Part shown: positions 9,307 through 19,160 of the stretch, piece after piece
How the letters are laid out: every line of letters starts with the position of its first letter
Numbering within the stretch: position 1 is the first letter of the stretch
Origin: Raineyella fluvialis
Lineage (GTDB): Bacteria > Actinomycetota > Actinomycetes > Propionibacteriales > Propionibacteriaceae
DNA length: 64,000 nucleotides
Reading direction: 5' to 3'
Assembly (NCBI RefSeq): GCF_009646095.1
Contig: NZ_CP045725.1
Location: 2,790,001-2,854,000, forward strand
Program-made: the position numbers and the translations under genes
The notes under the pieces: generated by a model
What the model was told of the DNA's origin: nothing
Seen by the model: the letters and a program-made list of their open reading frames with translations, nothing else
Database searches by the model: none

Positions 9307-11179
9307 GCACCCCCGGACCGCGCCGAGTGCTGATGACCCGGCCGATCGGCCTGGTCGTCGCGCTGATGGCGGTGCTGGCCGTCGTCGTTCCGGGTGCGTT
9401 CGCCACCCCGGCCCGCGCCGCCGGTGACCAGATCGACTCCTACTCGCTGGACTACGTCGTCCACGAGGACGGCACGGTGGCGGTCACCGAGAAGCTCGTC
9501 TACCGCTTCGGCAGCTCCTCCGGACGCCATGGCATCCAGCGCCAACTGGTGACCCGCGAGCCGGAGAAGGACGACACCGCCCACGACATCGCCTACACCT
9601 ACAGCGACATCAGGGTGAGCAGCCCGGACGCGCCCGCGACCGTCACCACGTCCACCCTCACCTCGTCCTCGGATCCCCGCCGCCAGGACCTGCTCATCCG
9701 GGTCGGCGACGCGAACCGTACGATCAGCTCGGCCACGGCCAGCTACGAACTGGACTACACGATCACCGGGGGGATGCGGCACCAGCAGGCCTACGACGAG
9801 TTCTTCTGGGACGCGATCGGGACCGGATGGACCGCGACGGTGAACAACATCGCGGTGTCGGTCACCGTTCCGGGCGGGGCGACCGACAAGGCGTGCTTCG
9901 CAGGCTCGACCCGGAGCACCACGCCGTGCGACCGGCTGAGCCTCGACGCGGGGGTCGTGCATGCCGGCCAGTCCACGCTGGCCCCAGGCCAGGGCCTGAC
10001 CGTGTCCGCCCAGATCCGCTCCGGGCTGGTCTCCGACAACCAGCCCCATCTGGTGCCGAGCGCCACCGCGGAGCGCAACCGTGGCCTGGCTGCTGCGGGC
10101 GGCCTCACCGTGCTGGTCGCCGCCCTCTCGGCGTTCGTCGGGGCCCGCATCGTCCGCTCCCGCCGGGACCGGCGCTTCCTCGACCTCCCGCCGGGGGTGT
10201 TGCCGCCCACCGGGGTGGAGGGAAATGTCGGGGCCTCTCCCCGTGAGCTGACGATCCCGGTGGCGTTCGCCCCTCCCTCCGTCTCCGTCGCCGAAGCGGG
10301 CTACCTGCTCGACGGCAGGCTCGACACGCGAGAGACGGCCGCGACACTGATCGACCTCGCCGTCCGCGGCGCCCTCACCGTGTCGGGGGAGGCCGCGAGC
10401 GGCTACCGGATCACCCTCGTCGACGCGAGCAGGGCATCGGCCCCCATGAGCGCGCCTTGCTGCAGTCGCTGTTCGCCGGCTACGGGCCGGGCGCCACCGT
10501 CGACCTGGGTGAGCCCGGGGGAATGACGGCGGCCCACGACATGATGGTGGCGGTCGTGCGCCGCGAGGTCGGTGAGCGCGGCTGGTTCGTGCACCTGCCC
10601 GGGGGCCATGGCGCCCGGCGCGGCGGCGGTTTCGGGCGCGGCTGGCTCATTCTGGCCGTGGGTGGTGCCTTCCTGGGCTCGGCCGGTGGGACCGCCAGAC
10701 TGCTGTTCCTGGTGCCCCTGCTGCCCGTCGTGATCGTGGCCCTGGTCGTGCGCAGCAGGCTCAGCCGCGGCCAGCGCAGCCCGGTCGGCCGGGCGCTCAC
10801 CGACCAGGTCGAGGGCTTCCGCGAGTACCTGGCGACCGCGGAGGCCGACCAGATCCGCTTCGAGGAGGGCGAGGACATCTTCTCGCGCTACTTGCCCTGG
10901 GCGATCAGCTTCGACCTCGCCGACCGCTGGGCCAGGATCTGCCAGGACCTGGTGGCGGCCGGGCGGCTGCCCGAGGTGCACCCGCTGTGGTACGTCGGGC
11001 CGTTCTACCTGCCCGACTTCTCCTGGATCGGCTTCACCGACGCCGTCGCCACGACCGTCGCGCCGGTGCCGACCGTCTCCAGTGGCGACACCGGCTTCGG
11101 CAGCGGAGGATCGGCGTTCGGTGGGGGCGGCGGCTTCGTCGGTGGTGGCGGCGGTGGCGGCGGGGGTGGGTCGTGGTGA
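9303..11179 (+). CDS. DUF2207 membrane protein (one apparent frameshift)
   Basis: This is a predicted membrane protein of 625 residues after repair. It has a signal/anchor at residues 12-38, an extracytoplasmic beta-rich DUF2207 domain from about 45 to 240 with two cysteines, a membrane helix near 260-280, a cytoplasmic region, two further helices around residues 440-475, and a glycine-rich tail ending GGGGSW that is typical of the family. The frame shifts at the G run 10432-10434; one added G joins DASR to [10 protein letters not shown]. Function is unknown. It overlaps smpB by 4 bases and is likely co-translated. Confidence 0.85.
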
Positions 11180-11182
11180 GCG

Positions 11183-11204
11183 CTCCCTGAGCAAGGTCAG
11201 GGAG
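11183..11204 (+). terminator. Short hairpin after the DUF2207 gene
   Basis: CTCCCTGA (11183-11190) pairs with TCAGGGAG (11197-11204) around a 6-base loop, directly after the stop codon. There is no U tract, so it is a weak terminator at best. Confidence 0.35.
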
Positions 11205-11259
11205 GGGTTCAGGGCTGCACCCCATTGGGTCGACCGGCCGCCGGTGGCATCGTGGGGGC

Positions 11260-11880
11260 ATGACCTCGGCGTACGAACACCCCAGTCTCAACCTCCTCGT
11301 CTCCGACGAGCAGCGTGACCGCGCCGTCGACTGGCTGCAGCGTGCGTACGCCGATGGCCGGCTGACCGAGATCGAGCTCGACCAACGGCTCGACCAGGTC
11401 TTCGCGGCCCGCACCCGCAAGGATCTCAACCTCGCCTTCTACGGACTCGTGCAGCCGTCGCCCACCGCCCAGGCACTGGGGACCCATCCCGCGTACGCGC
11501 CGCTGGTCAGCGCCCAGGCACGCGACTCCGCCGGGCGCGGGATCGCGGCGTTCAGCTACTTCTCGGCGCTGTTCACCTGGATCTTCGGCCCCCTGATCGG
11601 CTACCTCGTGGCGCCGATGGGATCGGAGGCGAAGCGGCAGGCCGCCAGCGCCTTCGACTTCACCCTCCTCAGCACCGGCGGCATGATCGCCGGCGGCATT
11701 CTCTCGGAGATCTGGTCACCGCTGGGAATCATCGCGGGCGTCTCGGCCCTCGCCTGGTTCCTGCTGATGATCGTCGGCGGCGCCAAGGCCGCGGCGGGCG
11801 AGCCCTGGGAGAACCCGCTGATGAAGATCTCGCCGATCCGGGTCCTGTCGAAGCCGGCGCCCCGGGCTCTCGGTCGGTGA
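11260..11880 (+). CDS. DUF1707 domain membrane protein
   Basis: This is a 206-residue protein with an N-terminal DUF1707 (SHOCT-like) domain at residues 10-55, seen as LLVSDEQRDRAVDWLQ, ADGRLTEIELDQRL and AARTRKDL. Two or three hydrophobic segments follow (about residues 95-115, 135-155 and 160-180), similar to small DUF4870-like membrane modules. DUF1707 proteins are common in actinobacteria and have no firm function. The start ATG lies just after a GGGGGC purine stretch. Confidence 0.8.
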   Translation: MTSAYEHPSLNLLVSDEQRDRAVDWLQRAYADGRLTEIELDQRLDQVFAARTRKDLNLAFYGLVQPSPTAQALGTHPAYAPLVSAQARDSAGRGIAAFSYFSALFTWIFGPLIGYLVAPMGSEAKRQAASAFDFTLLSTGGMIAGGILSEIWSPLGIIAGVSALAWFLLMIVGGAKAAAGEPWENPLMKISPIRVLSKPAPRALGR

Positions 11881-11930
11881 CCCCCAGATCCTGCCGGGGC
11901 AGCCGGGAATGAGGACACGCCGGCGTGCGT

Positions 11931-11936
11931 TATGAT
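11931..11936 (+). promoter_or_regulatory. -10 element upstream of ssrA
   Basis: A TATGAT hexamer lies 60 bases upstream of the mature tmRNA 5' end and fits a sigma-70-type -10. No clear -35 is seen. A short 5' leader would be removed by RNase P. Confidence 0.5.
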
Positions 11937-11996
11937 GGATGTCTCGCGTGGCTCGTCCTCACCTCAGGGTGCGGCGCACGGGAGCACAACTCAACA

Positions 11997-12366
11997 GGGG
12001 ATGATCGGTTTCGACATGGGAGAGTTGTCCCAGGAGAAGCGGGCCGAGGAGCCAGGGTCAACTCGTTAACGACCCCTGGAAACCAATAAGTGCCAACAAC
12101 AAGCGCACTGACTTCGCTCTCGCTGCCTGAGCAGTGATCGAAGGGTCAGCCCGGGAGTGTTTCCGACCCGGGATCTGGCCTCATCAAGGAGACTTACCCG
12201 TCATCTCGCGTCACAGGGCGTGAACGGGGACATTTACTGTGACTGGGCTCGTCCACCACTTGCTGGCGTGAGGGTGGGAGCCGAGCAGAACGTCTAGCCA
12301 GCTGCGCCCGGAGAATGTCTGAGCTGCCTTTCATGGACCGGGGTTCGATTCCCCGCATCTCCACCA
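11997..12366 (+). ncRNA. ssrA: Transfer-messenger RNA (tmRNA)
   Basis: This is a 370-nt tmRNA. The alanyl-tRNA-like ends pair GGGGATG (11997-12003) with CATCTCC (12356-12362), with G-U at the third pair, the alanine identity element. The T arm GGTTCGATTCC is followed by A and an encoded CCA. The reading frame begins at 12092 and encodes the tag ANNKRTDFALAA, ended by TGA at 12128-12130. The ALAA end is the usual protease degron. SmpB is encoded upstream. Confidence 0.96.
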
Positions 12367-12378
12367 CCCTTGTTGACG

Positions 12379-12414
12379 AACGGGTGTCCCGCCTCGGCGG
12401 GACACCCGTTTCTT
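12379..12414 (+). terminator. Intrinsic terminator of ssrA
   Basis: A perfect 15-bp inverted repeat (12379-12393 with 12396-12410) is followed by TTTCTT. This is the clearest rho-independent terminator in the window and begins 12 bases after the tmRNA 3' end. Confidence 0.9.
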
Positions 12415-12434
12415 GCTGTCCGGCGGGCCGCACA

Positions 12435-12440
12435 TAGAAT
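12435..12440 (+). promoter_or_regulatory. -10 element, leaderless promoter of the MauE fusion
   Basis: TAGAAT lies 6 bases upstream of the GTG at 12447, so transcription probably starts at or next to the start codon. Confidence 0.55.
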
Positions 12441-12446
12441 CGCGCC

Positions 12447-13450
12447 GTGCCCGACTTCCTGGTCCTCGCTCCGCTCGTCGTCGCCGTCACGTTGGTGGTG
12501 GCAGCCGTCGGGAAGTGGCGCCATCCCGATGCCGGCCAGACCGCCTTCGAAGGGGCCGGCCTCCCTGCGTGGATCGGGTCGGGGTTCGTGCGGCGCTGGC
12601 ATCCGGTCGCCGAGCTGGTGCTCGGCCTGGGGATCGTGCTCCTGCCAACGCCCTGGAACCTTCTCGCCGTGCTGGGTGGCGCCGTCCTCGTGCTCGCCTA
12701 TCTCGTCCTGGTGATCATCGCCGTCCGGGCCCCCGGCCCGGTGTCCTGCGGCTGTTTCGGTGCCGAGGACACGGCCCCGGTCTCCGGGCGCACCCTGGCC
12801 CGCAACATCCTGCTCGTCGTCGCTGCCGTCATCGCCCTCGTCGATGCCGCCCTCGGTGGCTCGGTGATCGGTCGTCTCGGTTCCCTGGCCGTCTGGGGCT
12901 GGCTGCTGGGGCTGCACTGGCCGTCGCCGTCGCGGTGCTGGCGACGGCCTCCGGTCCCACCGGGGCAGCGGAGCCCGAGCCGATGGCGGTCGCCGACGTG
13001 GCGGACGACGACGAGGAACTCGAGGACTACGAGCGCGAGGAGATCCCCGACGTGATGGTGCAGGACCCCGACGGTCATGCTGTGCCGTTGCGGTCCTTGG
13101 TCGCGACCGGTGCCCAGCTGCTGCTCTTCCTGTCGCCGGGTTGCGGTTCGTGTGCGGGGATCGCCCGGGACCTGCCCCGCTGGCGGGCCCGGGAGCTGCC
13201 GCTCGGCATCCGCGTCGTGGTCTCCGCGGGTGCCCTCGACCTGCCGGGCGCGCCGGCCTGGGTCGAAACCGCACTGGTCGACCCCGCCGGCGAGGTCGGC
13301 CGTACGCTCGGGATCCACGGCACGCCGGGCGCGGTACTGCTCGGCACCGACGGTCTGCTCGCCGGGGGCCCGGTGCTGGGGTCAGGTCCCGTCCGGGAGT
13401 TCTACGTGCAGATCGCCGAGCAACTGGAAGAAGCGGCCAACGTTTCCTGA
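12447..13450 (+). CDS. MauE-like membrane domain fused to a thioredoxin-like domain (one apparent frameshift)
   Basis: Repaired length is 334 residues. The first 165 or so form four membrane helices of MauE/DoxX type, with a cysteine pair CGCFG between helices 2 and 3. After a linker rich in D and E comes a thioredoxin/redoxin-like domain with a CxxC centre in SPGCGSCAGIA and the cis-Pro region HGTPGAVLLG. The frame breaks at the G run 12908-12911; one added G joins WGWLLG to AALAVAVAV. The arrangement suggests a membrane thiol-disulfide relay, as with MauE/CcdA/VKOR-type partners, but the electron donor and substrate cannot be told. The start is leaderless-type. Confidence 0.75.
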
Positions 13451-13469
13451 CGCAGGCCACAATGGTCCG

Positions 13470-14036
13470 GTGGAGGTACGTCGACCGCGACGCGGTGACT
13501 TGTTGGTGTCGACCGTCGATGTGCGCGACGGCGGCGTCTTCGAGCAGTCCGTGATCTTCCTCGTCGACGCCGACGACGACGGCGCCCTGGGCGTCGTGCT
13601 CAACAAGCGGGCGGACCTCTCCCTGGAGCGGGTGCTTCCCGACTGGGTCGACGTGGTCAGCACGCCCCGCGTCCTCTACCAAGGGGGGCCGGTGCTCCCG
13701 GAGGGCGCCGTCTGCCTGGCCAGTGTGAAGGATCCCGAGGAGGAGCCGCCCGGGTGGCGGTCCGTGGTCGGCCGGATCGGGCTGCTGCACCTGGACACAC
13801 CGGTGGAACTCGTCTCCGGAACGTACGACGACATCCGGATCTTCGCCGGCTACGCGGGCTGGTCTCCGTGGCAGTTGGAGACCGAGATCGGCCGCGGCCT
13901 GTGGTACGTGGTGCCCGCGACCTACACCGACGTCTTCGGTCAGTCCCCGTGGACGCTGTGGCGCGAGGTGCTGCACCGGCAGGGTGGTGACCTCGCCGTG
14001 TACGCCACCTGGACCGACGTTCCGCACCTCAACTGA
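13470..14036 (+). CDS. YqgE/AlgH family protein (DUF179)
   Basis: This is a 188-residue cytoplasmic protein of the UPF0301/YqgE family. Conserved elements are the N-terminal GDLLVST, IFLVDADDDGALGVVLNK, YQGGPV, FAGYAGWSPWQLETEI and the WYVVPAT block. The biochemical role of the family is not established. GTG 13470 is the first in-frame start before the conserved GDLLVST motif. CACAAT ends 7 bases upstream, so a leaderless start is plausible. Confidence 0.88.
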   Translation: MEVRRPRRGDLLVSTVDVRDGGVFEQSVIFLVDADDDGALGVVLNKRADLSLERVLPDWVDVVSTPRVLYQGGPVLPEGAVCLASVKDPEEEPPGWRSVVGRIGLLHLDTPVELVSGTYDDIRIFAGYAGWSPWQLETEIGRGLWYVVPATYTDVFGQSPWTLWREVLHRQGGDLAVYATWTDVPHLN

Positions 14037-14066
14037 TCGGTCCGGGGAGGAGCCATGGCTTGCGCT

Positions 14067-14072
14067 TAGGAT
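14067..14072 (+). promoter_or_regulatory. -10 element upstream of mtrA
   Basis: TAGGAT lies 35 bases before the mtrA GTG. Transcription from about 14080 would include the AAGGAG ribosome-binding site. Confidence 0.5.
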
Positions 14073-14106
14073 GGTGCCACCCGGCGGAGGACAAGGAGTA
14101 CCAACT

Positions 14107-14829
14107 GTGGCGTACGGAGCCCGGCCTGCGGTGTCGCGGGCGACGATCCTGGTGGTCGACGACGACGCGGCGCTGGCGGAGATGTTGCAGCTCGTACTCC
14201 AGCAGGAGGGGTTCGCCACCAGTTGGGTCGGCCGCGGTGATGAGGCCATGAACACTCTGCGCGAGGTCCAGCCCGACCTTGTCCTCCTCGACGTGATGCT
14301 GCCCGGCAAGGATGGTGTCGAGATCTGCCGGGAGATCCGCGCGGAGTCCGACGTGCCGGTGGTGATGCTCACGGCGAAGTCCGACACCACCGATGTGGTC
14401 GCCGGACTGGAGGCGGGCGCGGACGACTACATCGCCAAGCCGTTCAAGGCCAAGGAACTCATCGCCCGGGTCCGGACCCGGCTGCGCCGGCTGCCCAGCG
14501 AACCCACCGCCGAGACGCTGACGATCGGCGACCTGGAGATCAGCGTCGAGTCGCACACGGTGCGACGCGGCACCACGGAGATCTCACTCACGCCCCTCGA
14601 GTTCGACCTGCTGCTGGCCCTCGCCCGCAAGCCGCGGCAGGTCTTCAGCCGCGAGGTGCTGCTCGAGCAGGTCTGGGGCTACCGCCACGCCGCGGACACC
14701 CGACTGGTCAACGTCCACGTGCAGCGGCTCCGGTCCAAGATCGAGAAGGACCCGGAACACCCCTTGATCGTTCTCACCGTCCGAGGCGTCGGTTACAAGG
14801 CCGGCGTGGCGGGCGAGGGGAACGACTGA
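14107..14829 (+). CDS. mtrA: Response regulator MtrA
   Basis: This is a 240-residue OmpR/PhoB-type regulator. The receiver domain (residues 15-130) has the acidic pocket VDDDAAL, the phospho-acceptor Asp62 in LLDVMLPG, and Lys in AKPFKAKEL. The C-terminal winged helix ends VRGVGYKA. MtrA controls cell-wall, division and replication genes in actinobacteria and is phosphorylated by MtrB. GTG 14107 follows AAGGAG at good spacing. mtrB begins 4 bases after the stop, so mtrA-mtrB-lpqB form one operon. Confidence 0.95.
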   Translation: MAYGARPAVSRATILVVDDDAALAEMLQLVLQQEGFATSWVGRGDEAMNTLREVQPDLVLLDVMLPGKDGVEICREIRAESDVPVVMLTAKSDTTDVVAGLEAGADDYIAKPFKAKELIARVRTRLRRLPSEPTAETLTIGDLEISVESHTVRRGTTEISLTPLEFDLLLALARKPRQVFSREVLLEQVWGYRHAADTRLVNVHVQRLRSKIEKDPEHPLIVLTVRGVGYKAGVAGEGND

Positions 14830-14833
14830 AGCG

Positions 14834-16504
14834 ATGACCCGCTGGCACGTCACCCGCGTGGCCACGGCGTTGCGATGGTTCGGCCAGGCGCTCCGCCGCT
14901 TCCTGCGCCATCCACTGGACGTCTGGCGCGGATCACTGCCGATGCGAGTGGTCACCAGCACCGTACTGGCCTCCATGGCGGTCCTGGTGGCGGCCGGATT
15001 CCTGCTGATGCAGCAGGCAAGTGACGGGGTCGTCCAGGGCAAACACCGCGCCGCCCTGGCGGAGGCCGAGGTCGCCTTCGACACCGCGCAGACGCAGATG
15101 CTGACCAGTGACCTGGCGGCAGGCAACCTCAACGAGATCCTCAGCAAGGTCACCATCGACCTCGACAACAGGGGCACGGTCAGCGGGCAGTACCACGTGC
15201 TGGTCCAGGGACCCGTGTCGAGCTTCCGGTCCGGCGGCATGCAGGCCCAGTCGGTTCCGGCGGCTCTGGCGGACAAGGTCTCGCGGAACAGCGGGGTGTG
15301 GGCCTCGCCCACTCTCATCGTCTACGAGGACGGCCATACGGAGCCCGGCTTCGCGGTGGGATCCGCGCTCAACGCGGCGGGGGCCGGTCGGTTCCCCGTC
15401 TACCTCGTCTTCCCGCAGACCCAGGAGATGCAGACGCTTCAGGTGCTGCGGAGCGCGGTGATCACCACCTGGGTGATCCTGCTCGTCGCACTGGGTCTGG
15501 TCTCCGCGTTCGTCGCGCGTCAGGTGGTCATCCCCGTCCGGGCGGCCCGGGAAGCCGCCGAGGCGCTTGCGTCGGGCAACATGGCCGACCGGATGCCGGT
15601 ACGTGGCTCCGACGACGTTGCTCGCCTCGCGACCTCGATGAACAACATGGCCTCCGAGCTGCAGACCCGGATCAGTCAGCTGGAGAACCTTTCCCAGGTG
15701 CAGCAGCAGTTCGTCGCCGACGTGTCCCATGAGCTGCGCACGCCGCTGACGACGGTGCGGATGGCGGGGGACTTCATCTATGAGGCGCGTGACGAGTTCG
15801 ACCCCGCGACCCGGCGGTCCACGGAGTTGCTGCACGATGAGCTGGACCGTTTCGCGTCGCTGCTGGACGACCTGCTGGAGATCTCCCGCTTCGATGCCGG
15901 TGCGGCGGTGCTCAACGCCACCAAGGCGGACCTGGTCGGCATCGTCCTGGCGGAGGTGGAGGCCCAGCGGCCGTTCGCGGAGAGCAAGTCCACCCCGATC
16001 GTGGTCCACGCCGAGGAGCCCGCGTACGCCGAGGTCGACCCGCGTCGCATCCAGCGAATCCTGCGCAATCTGATCACCAACGCCATCGAGCACGGCGAGT
16101 CGAAGCCGATCGAGATCACCGTGGTGGGCGACGACCGCTCGGTCGCCATCACCGTACGCGATCATGGTGTCGGATTCGCCGCCGATCAGGCGCGGATGGT
16201 CTTCCACCGCTTCTGGCGGGCGGATCCGTCCCGGGCCCGGACGGTCGGCGGGTCAGGGCTCGGGCTGGCCATCTCGATGGAGGACGCCCGCCTTCACGGC
16301 GGCACGCTGAACGCCTGGGGCCGCCCCGGGCAGGGGACCCAATTCCGACTGACGGTACCCCGCCGGCCCGGCGGTCTGGTGGAGGTGTCGCCGTTGCCGA
16401 TCGTCCCCCGGGATTTCCTCCTCGCCCAGGCCGAGGCGGCTGCGCGGCAGCACGCAGCCGAGTTGGAGGGGGCGCCGACGGTGAGTGGGGAGGTCCAGGA
16501 ATGA
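14834..16504 (+). CDS. mtrB: Sensor histidine kinase MtrB
   Basis: This is a 556-residue membrane histidine kinase. The first membrane segment is at about residues 36-58, the extracytoplasmic sensor domain at about 59-212, the second membrane segment at about 213-233, and HAMP at about 234-285. HisKA carries His299 in VSHELRTPLT, and HATPase_c follows with the N box (NLITNAIEHG) and G boxes (DHGVGF, GSGLGLAI). It phosphorylates MtrA. Its stop overlaps the lpqB start as ATGA, and LpqB modulates this kinase in actinobacteria. Confidence 0.95.
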   Translation: MTRWHVTRVATALRWFGQALRRFLRHPLDVWRGSLPMRVVTSTVLASMAVLVAAGFLLMQQASDGVVQGKHRAALAEAEVAFDTAQTQMLTSDLAAGNLNEILSKVTIDLDNRGTVSGQYHVLVQGPVSSFRSGGMQAQSVPAALADKVSRNSGVWASPTLIVYEDGHTEPGFAVGSALNAAGAGRFPVYLVFPQTQEMQTLQVLRSAVITTWVILLVALGLVSAFVARQVVIPVRAAREAAEALASGNMADRMPVRGSDDVARLATSMNNMASELQTRISQLENLSQVQQQFVADVSHELRTPLTTVRMAGDFIYEARDEFDPATRRSTELLHDELDRFASLLDDLLEISRFDAGAAVLNATKADLVGIVLAEVEAQRPFAESKSTPIVVHAEEPAYAEVDPRRIQRILRNLITNAIEHGESKPIEITVVGDDRSVAITVRDHGVGFAADQARMVFHRFWRADPSRARTVGGSGLGLAISMEDARLHGGTLNAWGRPGQGTQFRLTVPRRPGGLVEVSPLPIVPRDFLLAQAEAAARQHAAELEGAPTVSGEVQE

Positions 16505-18273
16505 CGTCATCCAGGCCATCGCGCGCACAGCGATCCGCCCGTACCCTCGCGGCCCTGGCCACGGTGCTGCTGCTCGGCGCCTGCGTGTCCATGCCCACCA
16601 GCGGGCCCATCGTCCCGGGGGCCCAGTCCAGCACCCGAGCGACCTCGAAGGTCGAGATCGCCGCCCAGCCGCCCGCCGCCAACAGTTCGCCCCGAGCGGT
16701 GGTGGACGGCTTCCTGCAGGCGATGGCGGCGTACGAGCCCAACTATGCGACGGCCCGGCTCTATCTGGCGCCGTCGGTACGCAACAGTTGGCAGCCGATG
16801 TCGGGGGTCACCGTGTATGCCGACGGGCATGCCGTGACGGAGTCCGACGGCAGGGTCACGCTCAGCGCCCCGGTCACCGGCCAGGTCGACGCCAGGGGCA
16901 GCTTCTCCCCGGTCAAGCAGCAGCTCACCACCGACTTCGGCCTCCAGCGTGGCACCGACGGGCAGTGGCGCATCACCTCTCCGCCGCAAGGCCTGCTGGT
17001 GTCACAGTTCATCTTCGACAACTTCTTCCAGCATCCGAACCTCTACTGGCCCGAACCGGGTGGCCAGTACCTCGTCCCGGACCCGGTGTCGATGGCACAG
17101 CGGCGGCTGACCCCCTCCACCCTGGTGCGGGCGCTGCTGTCCGGGCCGGGCGATTGGATCGCCCCCGCCGTGAGCAGCGCCGTCCCCGGCGGAGCCACAC
17201 TCCTCGATGACGTCACCGCCGACGCGAACGGTCTCGCCACGGTCAACCTCGGCGGCCCGATCGAGACGCTCGACATGCAGCAGCGCCGGCTGCTCGCCGG
17301 CCAGCTCACGTGGACGCTGGCCCAGTTCCCGACGGTGACAGGGATCAGGGTGCTGCACAACGGGGCGGCGTACGCCCTGGGCGATCTCGCCGGGCAGAAC
17401 GGGGTCGTCCCGGTGAGGGCGCTGCCAGGCCTGTCCCCGGTGCCCACGCTGGACTCCCGGCTCTTCGCCATCGTCGATCACCGGGTCGCCCGGGTCGACC
17501 AGAGCGAGCAGACCAGCACCGTTGTCCCCGTCCCCGGACCTTTCGGCCAAGGTGGCGTCGTCCCCGACAGCCTCGCCGTGACCTCGTCGGGCGACAGTGC
17601 GGCGGTCGTCACCGCCTCGGGCACCAAGGTCACCACCCTCAATCTCTCCGCCGGCACCACCACGGCCACCTTCACCGGGTTCAGCCGCCTGCTGCGGCCG
17701 CAGTACGCGCGCACGGGCGAACTGTGGCTGGTCTCGGGCGAGCCGGGTCACCAGAAGCTCCAGATCGCCCAAGGGGACCAATTGCGCGAGGTGGACGCCG
17801 GCCCACTAGCCGGTGAACACATCACCAACTTCCGCCTCGCCCCCGACGGTGTGCGGATGGCCGTGGTGATCGAGCGCGACGGCCACACCACGTTGGCCCT
17901 GGCCCGCGTGGACCGGCACACCGCCGCGCTGCGGGTCGAGGGGCTGGAGGTCATCCCACTGGCCACGAGCGGTCAGGCCCAACTGACCTCGATCAGTGAC
18001 GTGGGCTGGATCGGCCCGACCGGTCTCGCCGTGCTTGGGGCGAGCCAGGAGAGCACCCAACCGAGCCCCTACCGCGTCGACCTGAGCACCGTCGCCGTCC
18101 AGCAGATCGGGCAACCCGACGGCTGGCAGGCCAAGTCCATCGCCACCTTGCCGAACCCGGAGAGCACCCGGATGGTCGTCGTCGGTGAACAGGGAGGGGC
18201 CTGGCGGTACGAGGACTCCTTCACCTGGCCACACCTGTCGAGCACGATGACGGCGGCGGTGTACCCGGGCTGA
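16501..18273 (+). CDS. lpqB: Lipoprotein LpqB
   Basis: This is a 590-residue exported lipoprotein with lipobox LLLGAC (Cys28), a GerMN-like domain (about residues 190-290) and a C-terminal beta-propeller-like region (about 310-585). LpqB associates with MtrB on the outer face of the membrane and affects MtrAB signalling. The gene overlaps mtrB by 4 bases. Confidence 0.94.
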   Translation: MTSSRPSRAQRSARTLAALATVLLLGACVSMPTSGPIVPGAQSSTRATSKVEIAAQPPAANSSPRAVVDGFLQAMAAYEPNYATARLYLAPSVRNSWQPMSGVTVYADGHAVTESDGRVTLSAPVTGQVDARGSFSPVKQQLTTDFGLQRGTDGQWRITSPPQGLLVSQFIFDNFFQHPNLYWPEPGGQYLVPDPVSMAQRRLTPSTLVRALLSGPGDWIAPAVSSAVPGGATLLDDVTADANGLATVNLGGPIETLDMQQRRLLAGQLTWTLAQFPTVTGIRVLHNGAAYALGDLAGQNGVVPVRALPGLSPVPTLDSRLFAIVDHRVARVDQSEQTSTVVPVPGPFGQGGVVPDSLAVTSSGDSAAVVTASGTKVTTLNLSAGTTTATFTGFSRLLRPQYARTGELWLVSGEPGHQKLQIAQGDQLREVDAGPLAGEHITNFRLAPDGVRMAVVIERDGHTTLALARVDRHTAALRVEGLEVIPLATSGQAQLTSISDVGWIGPTGLAVLGASQESTQPSPYRVDLSTVAVQQIGQPDGWQAKSIATLPNPESTRMVVVGEQGGAWRYEDSFTWPHLSSTMTAAVYPG

Positions 18274-18386
18274 TCGATCCTCGAACGTCGGCTCGCTGTC
18301 CACAGCGCGGCCCGGTCGGTGACGACCCTGCACAGCCCTCCCGCTCCTGCGCCCAGCCGGCACGCGTCCGACTCACCTTGAAGCCC

Positions 18387-19160
18387 ATGGATGTCCTCGC
18401 GGGGCGAGATCGGATCGGGCTGTCGCAGGCGGCCGCCGACCTGCTGCTCGGTCGCACCTGCGCCGGCTGCGGGCGCGGCGGCCCCTTGGTGTGCGACGGC
18501 TGCCTTCGCTGGCTGGAGGCGTACGGCCCCCGAATCGTACGGCCCCGCCCGACTCCGCCGGGACTGCCGATGACGGTGTCGTCCGCGCCCTATACGGGGC
18601 CGATGCGCGGCCTCATCCACCGCTACAAGGAGGCATCGGCGTGGGGGCTGGCCGACCTCCTGGGCAGCCGGCTCGCGCTGGCGGTGGTCACCCTGTTGCA
18701 TCGGTGCGCCGAGGACGGCATCTGGGAGCCCGGTCCGGTCGTTCTTGTCCCCGCGCCTTCCCGTCGCGCCGCCGTGCTGCGCAGGGGCAGCGATGTCACC
18801 GCCCGCCTGGCCGCGCGGGCAGCGACCCTGGTCCGTGAGGGCACCGGCCTCCCGGTGACCGTACAAGGGCTGGTGCGGATGCGCGGGGCGACGGCAGACC
18901 AGGCGGGGCTCGACGCGCAGGAGCGGACGGCGAACCTGCGTGGCAGTCTCGTCGTGCGGCCCCAGGCTGTGACCATGGCCACCGGTTCGGTCGCCGTGCC
19001 CGTCGACGACGTCATCACCAGTGGAGCCACCATGGCCGAGTTCGGCGGCGTGCTCCGGGCAGAGGGGATCCGCGTCCTCGGAGCGGCGACGGTAGCCGCC
19101 ACGCCGCGACGGCGACCGGTCAGCGAGCCGACTGCGCGAGCCTCCAGCGGGCCGCCGTGA
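18387..19160 (+). CDS. ComF family phosphoribosyltransferase-like protein
   Basis: This is a 257-residue protein of the ComF/GntX family. An N-terminal zinc-ribbon-like cysteine set reads CAGCG...CDGC, followed by a phosphoribosyltransferase domain. The PRPP-loop motif reads VPVDDVITSGATM, the usual hydrophobic-DD-TSGAT form. Members are linked to DNA uptake or nucleotide salvage, and the exact reaction is unknown. lpqB-comF order matches Mycobacterium. ATG 18387 is preferred over the in-frame TTG at 18378. Its 3' end overlaps the convergent glnD by 41 bases. Confidence 0.87.
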   Translation: MDVLAGRDRIGLSQAAADLLLGRTCAGCGRGGPLVCDGCLRWLEAYGPRIVRPRPTPPGLPMTVSSAPYTGPMRGLIHRYKEASAWGLADLLGSRLALAVVTLLHRCAEDGIWEPGPVVLVPAPSRRAAVLRRGSDVTARLAARAATLVREGTGLPVTVQGLVRMRGATADQAGLDAQERTANLRGSLVVRPQAVTMATGSVAVPVDDVITSGATMAEFGGVLRAEGIRVLGAATVAATPRRRPVSEPTARASSGPP

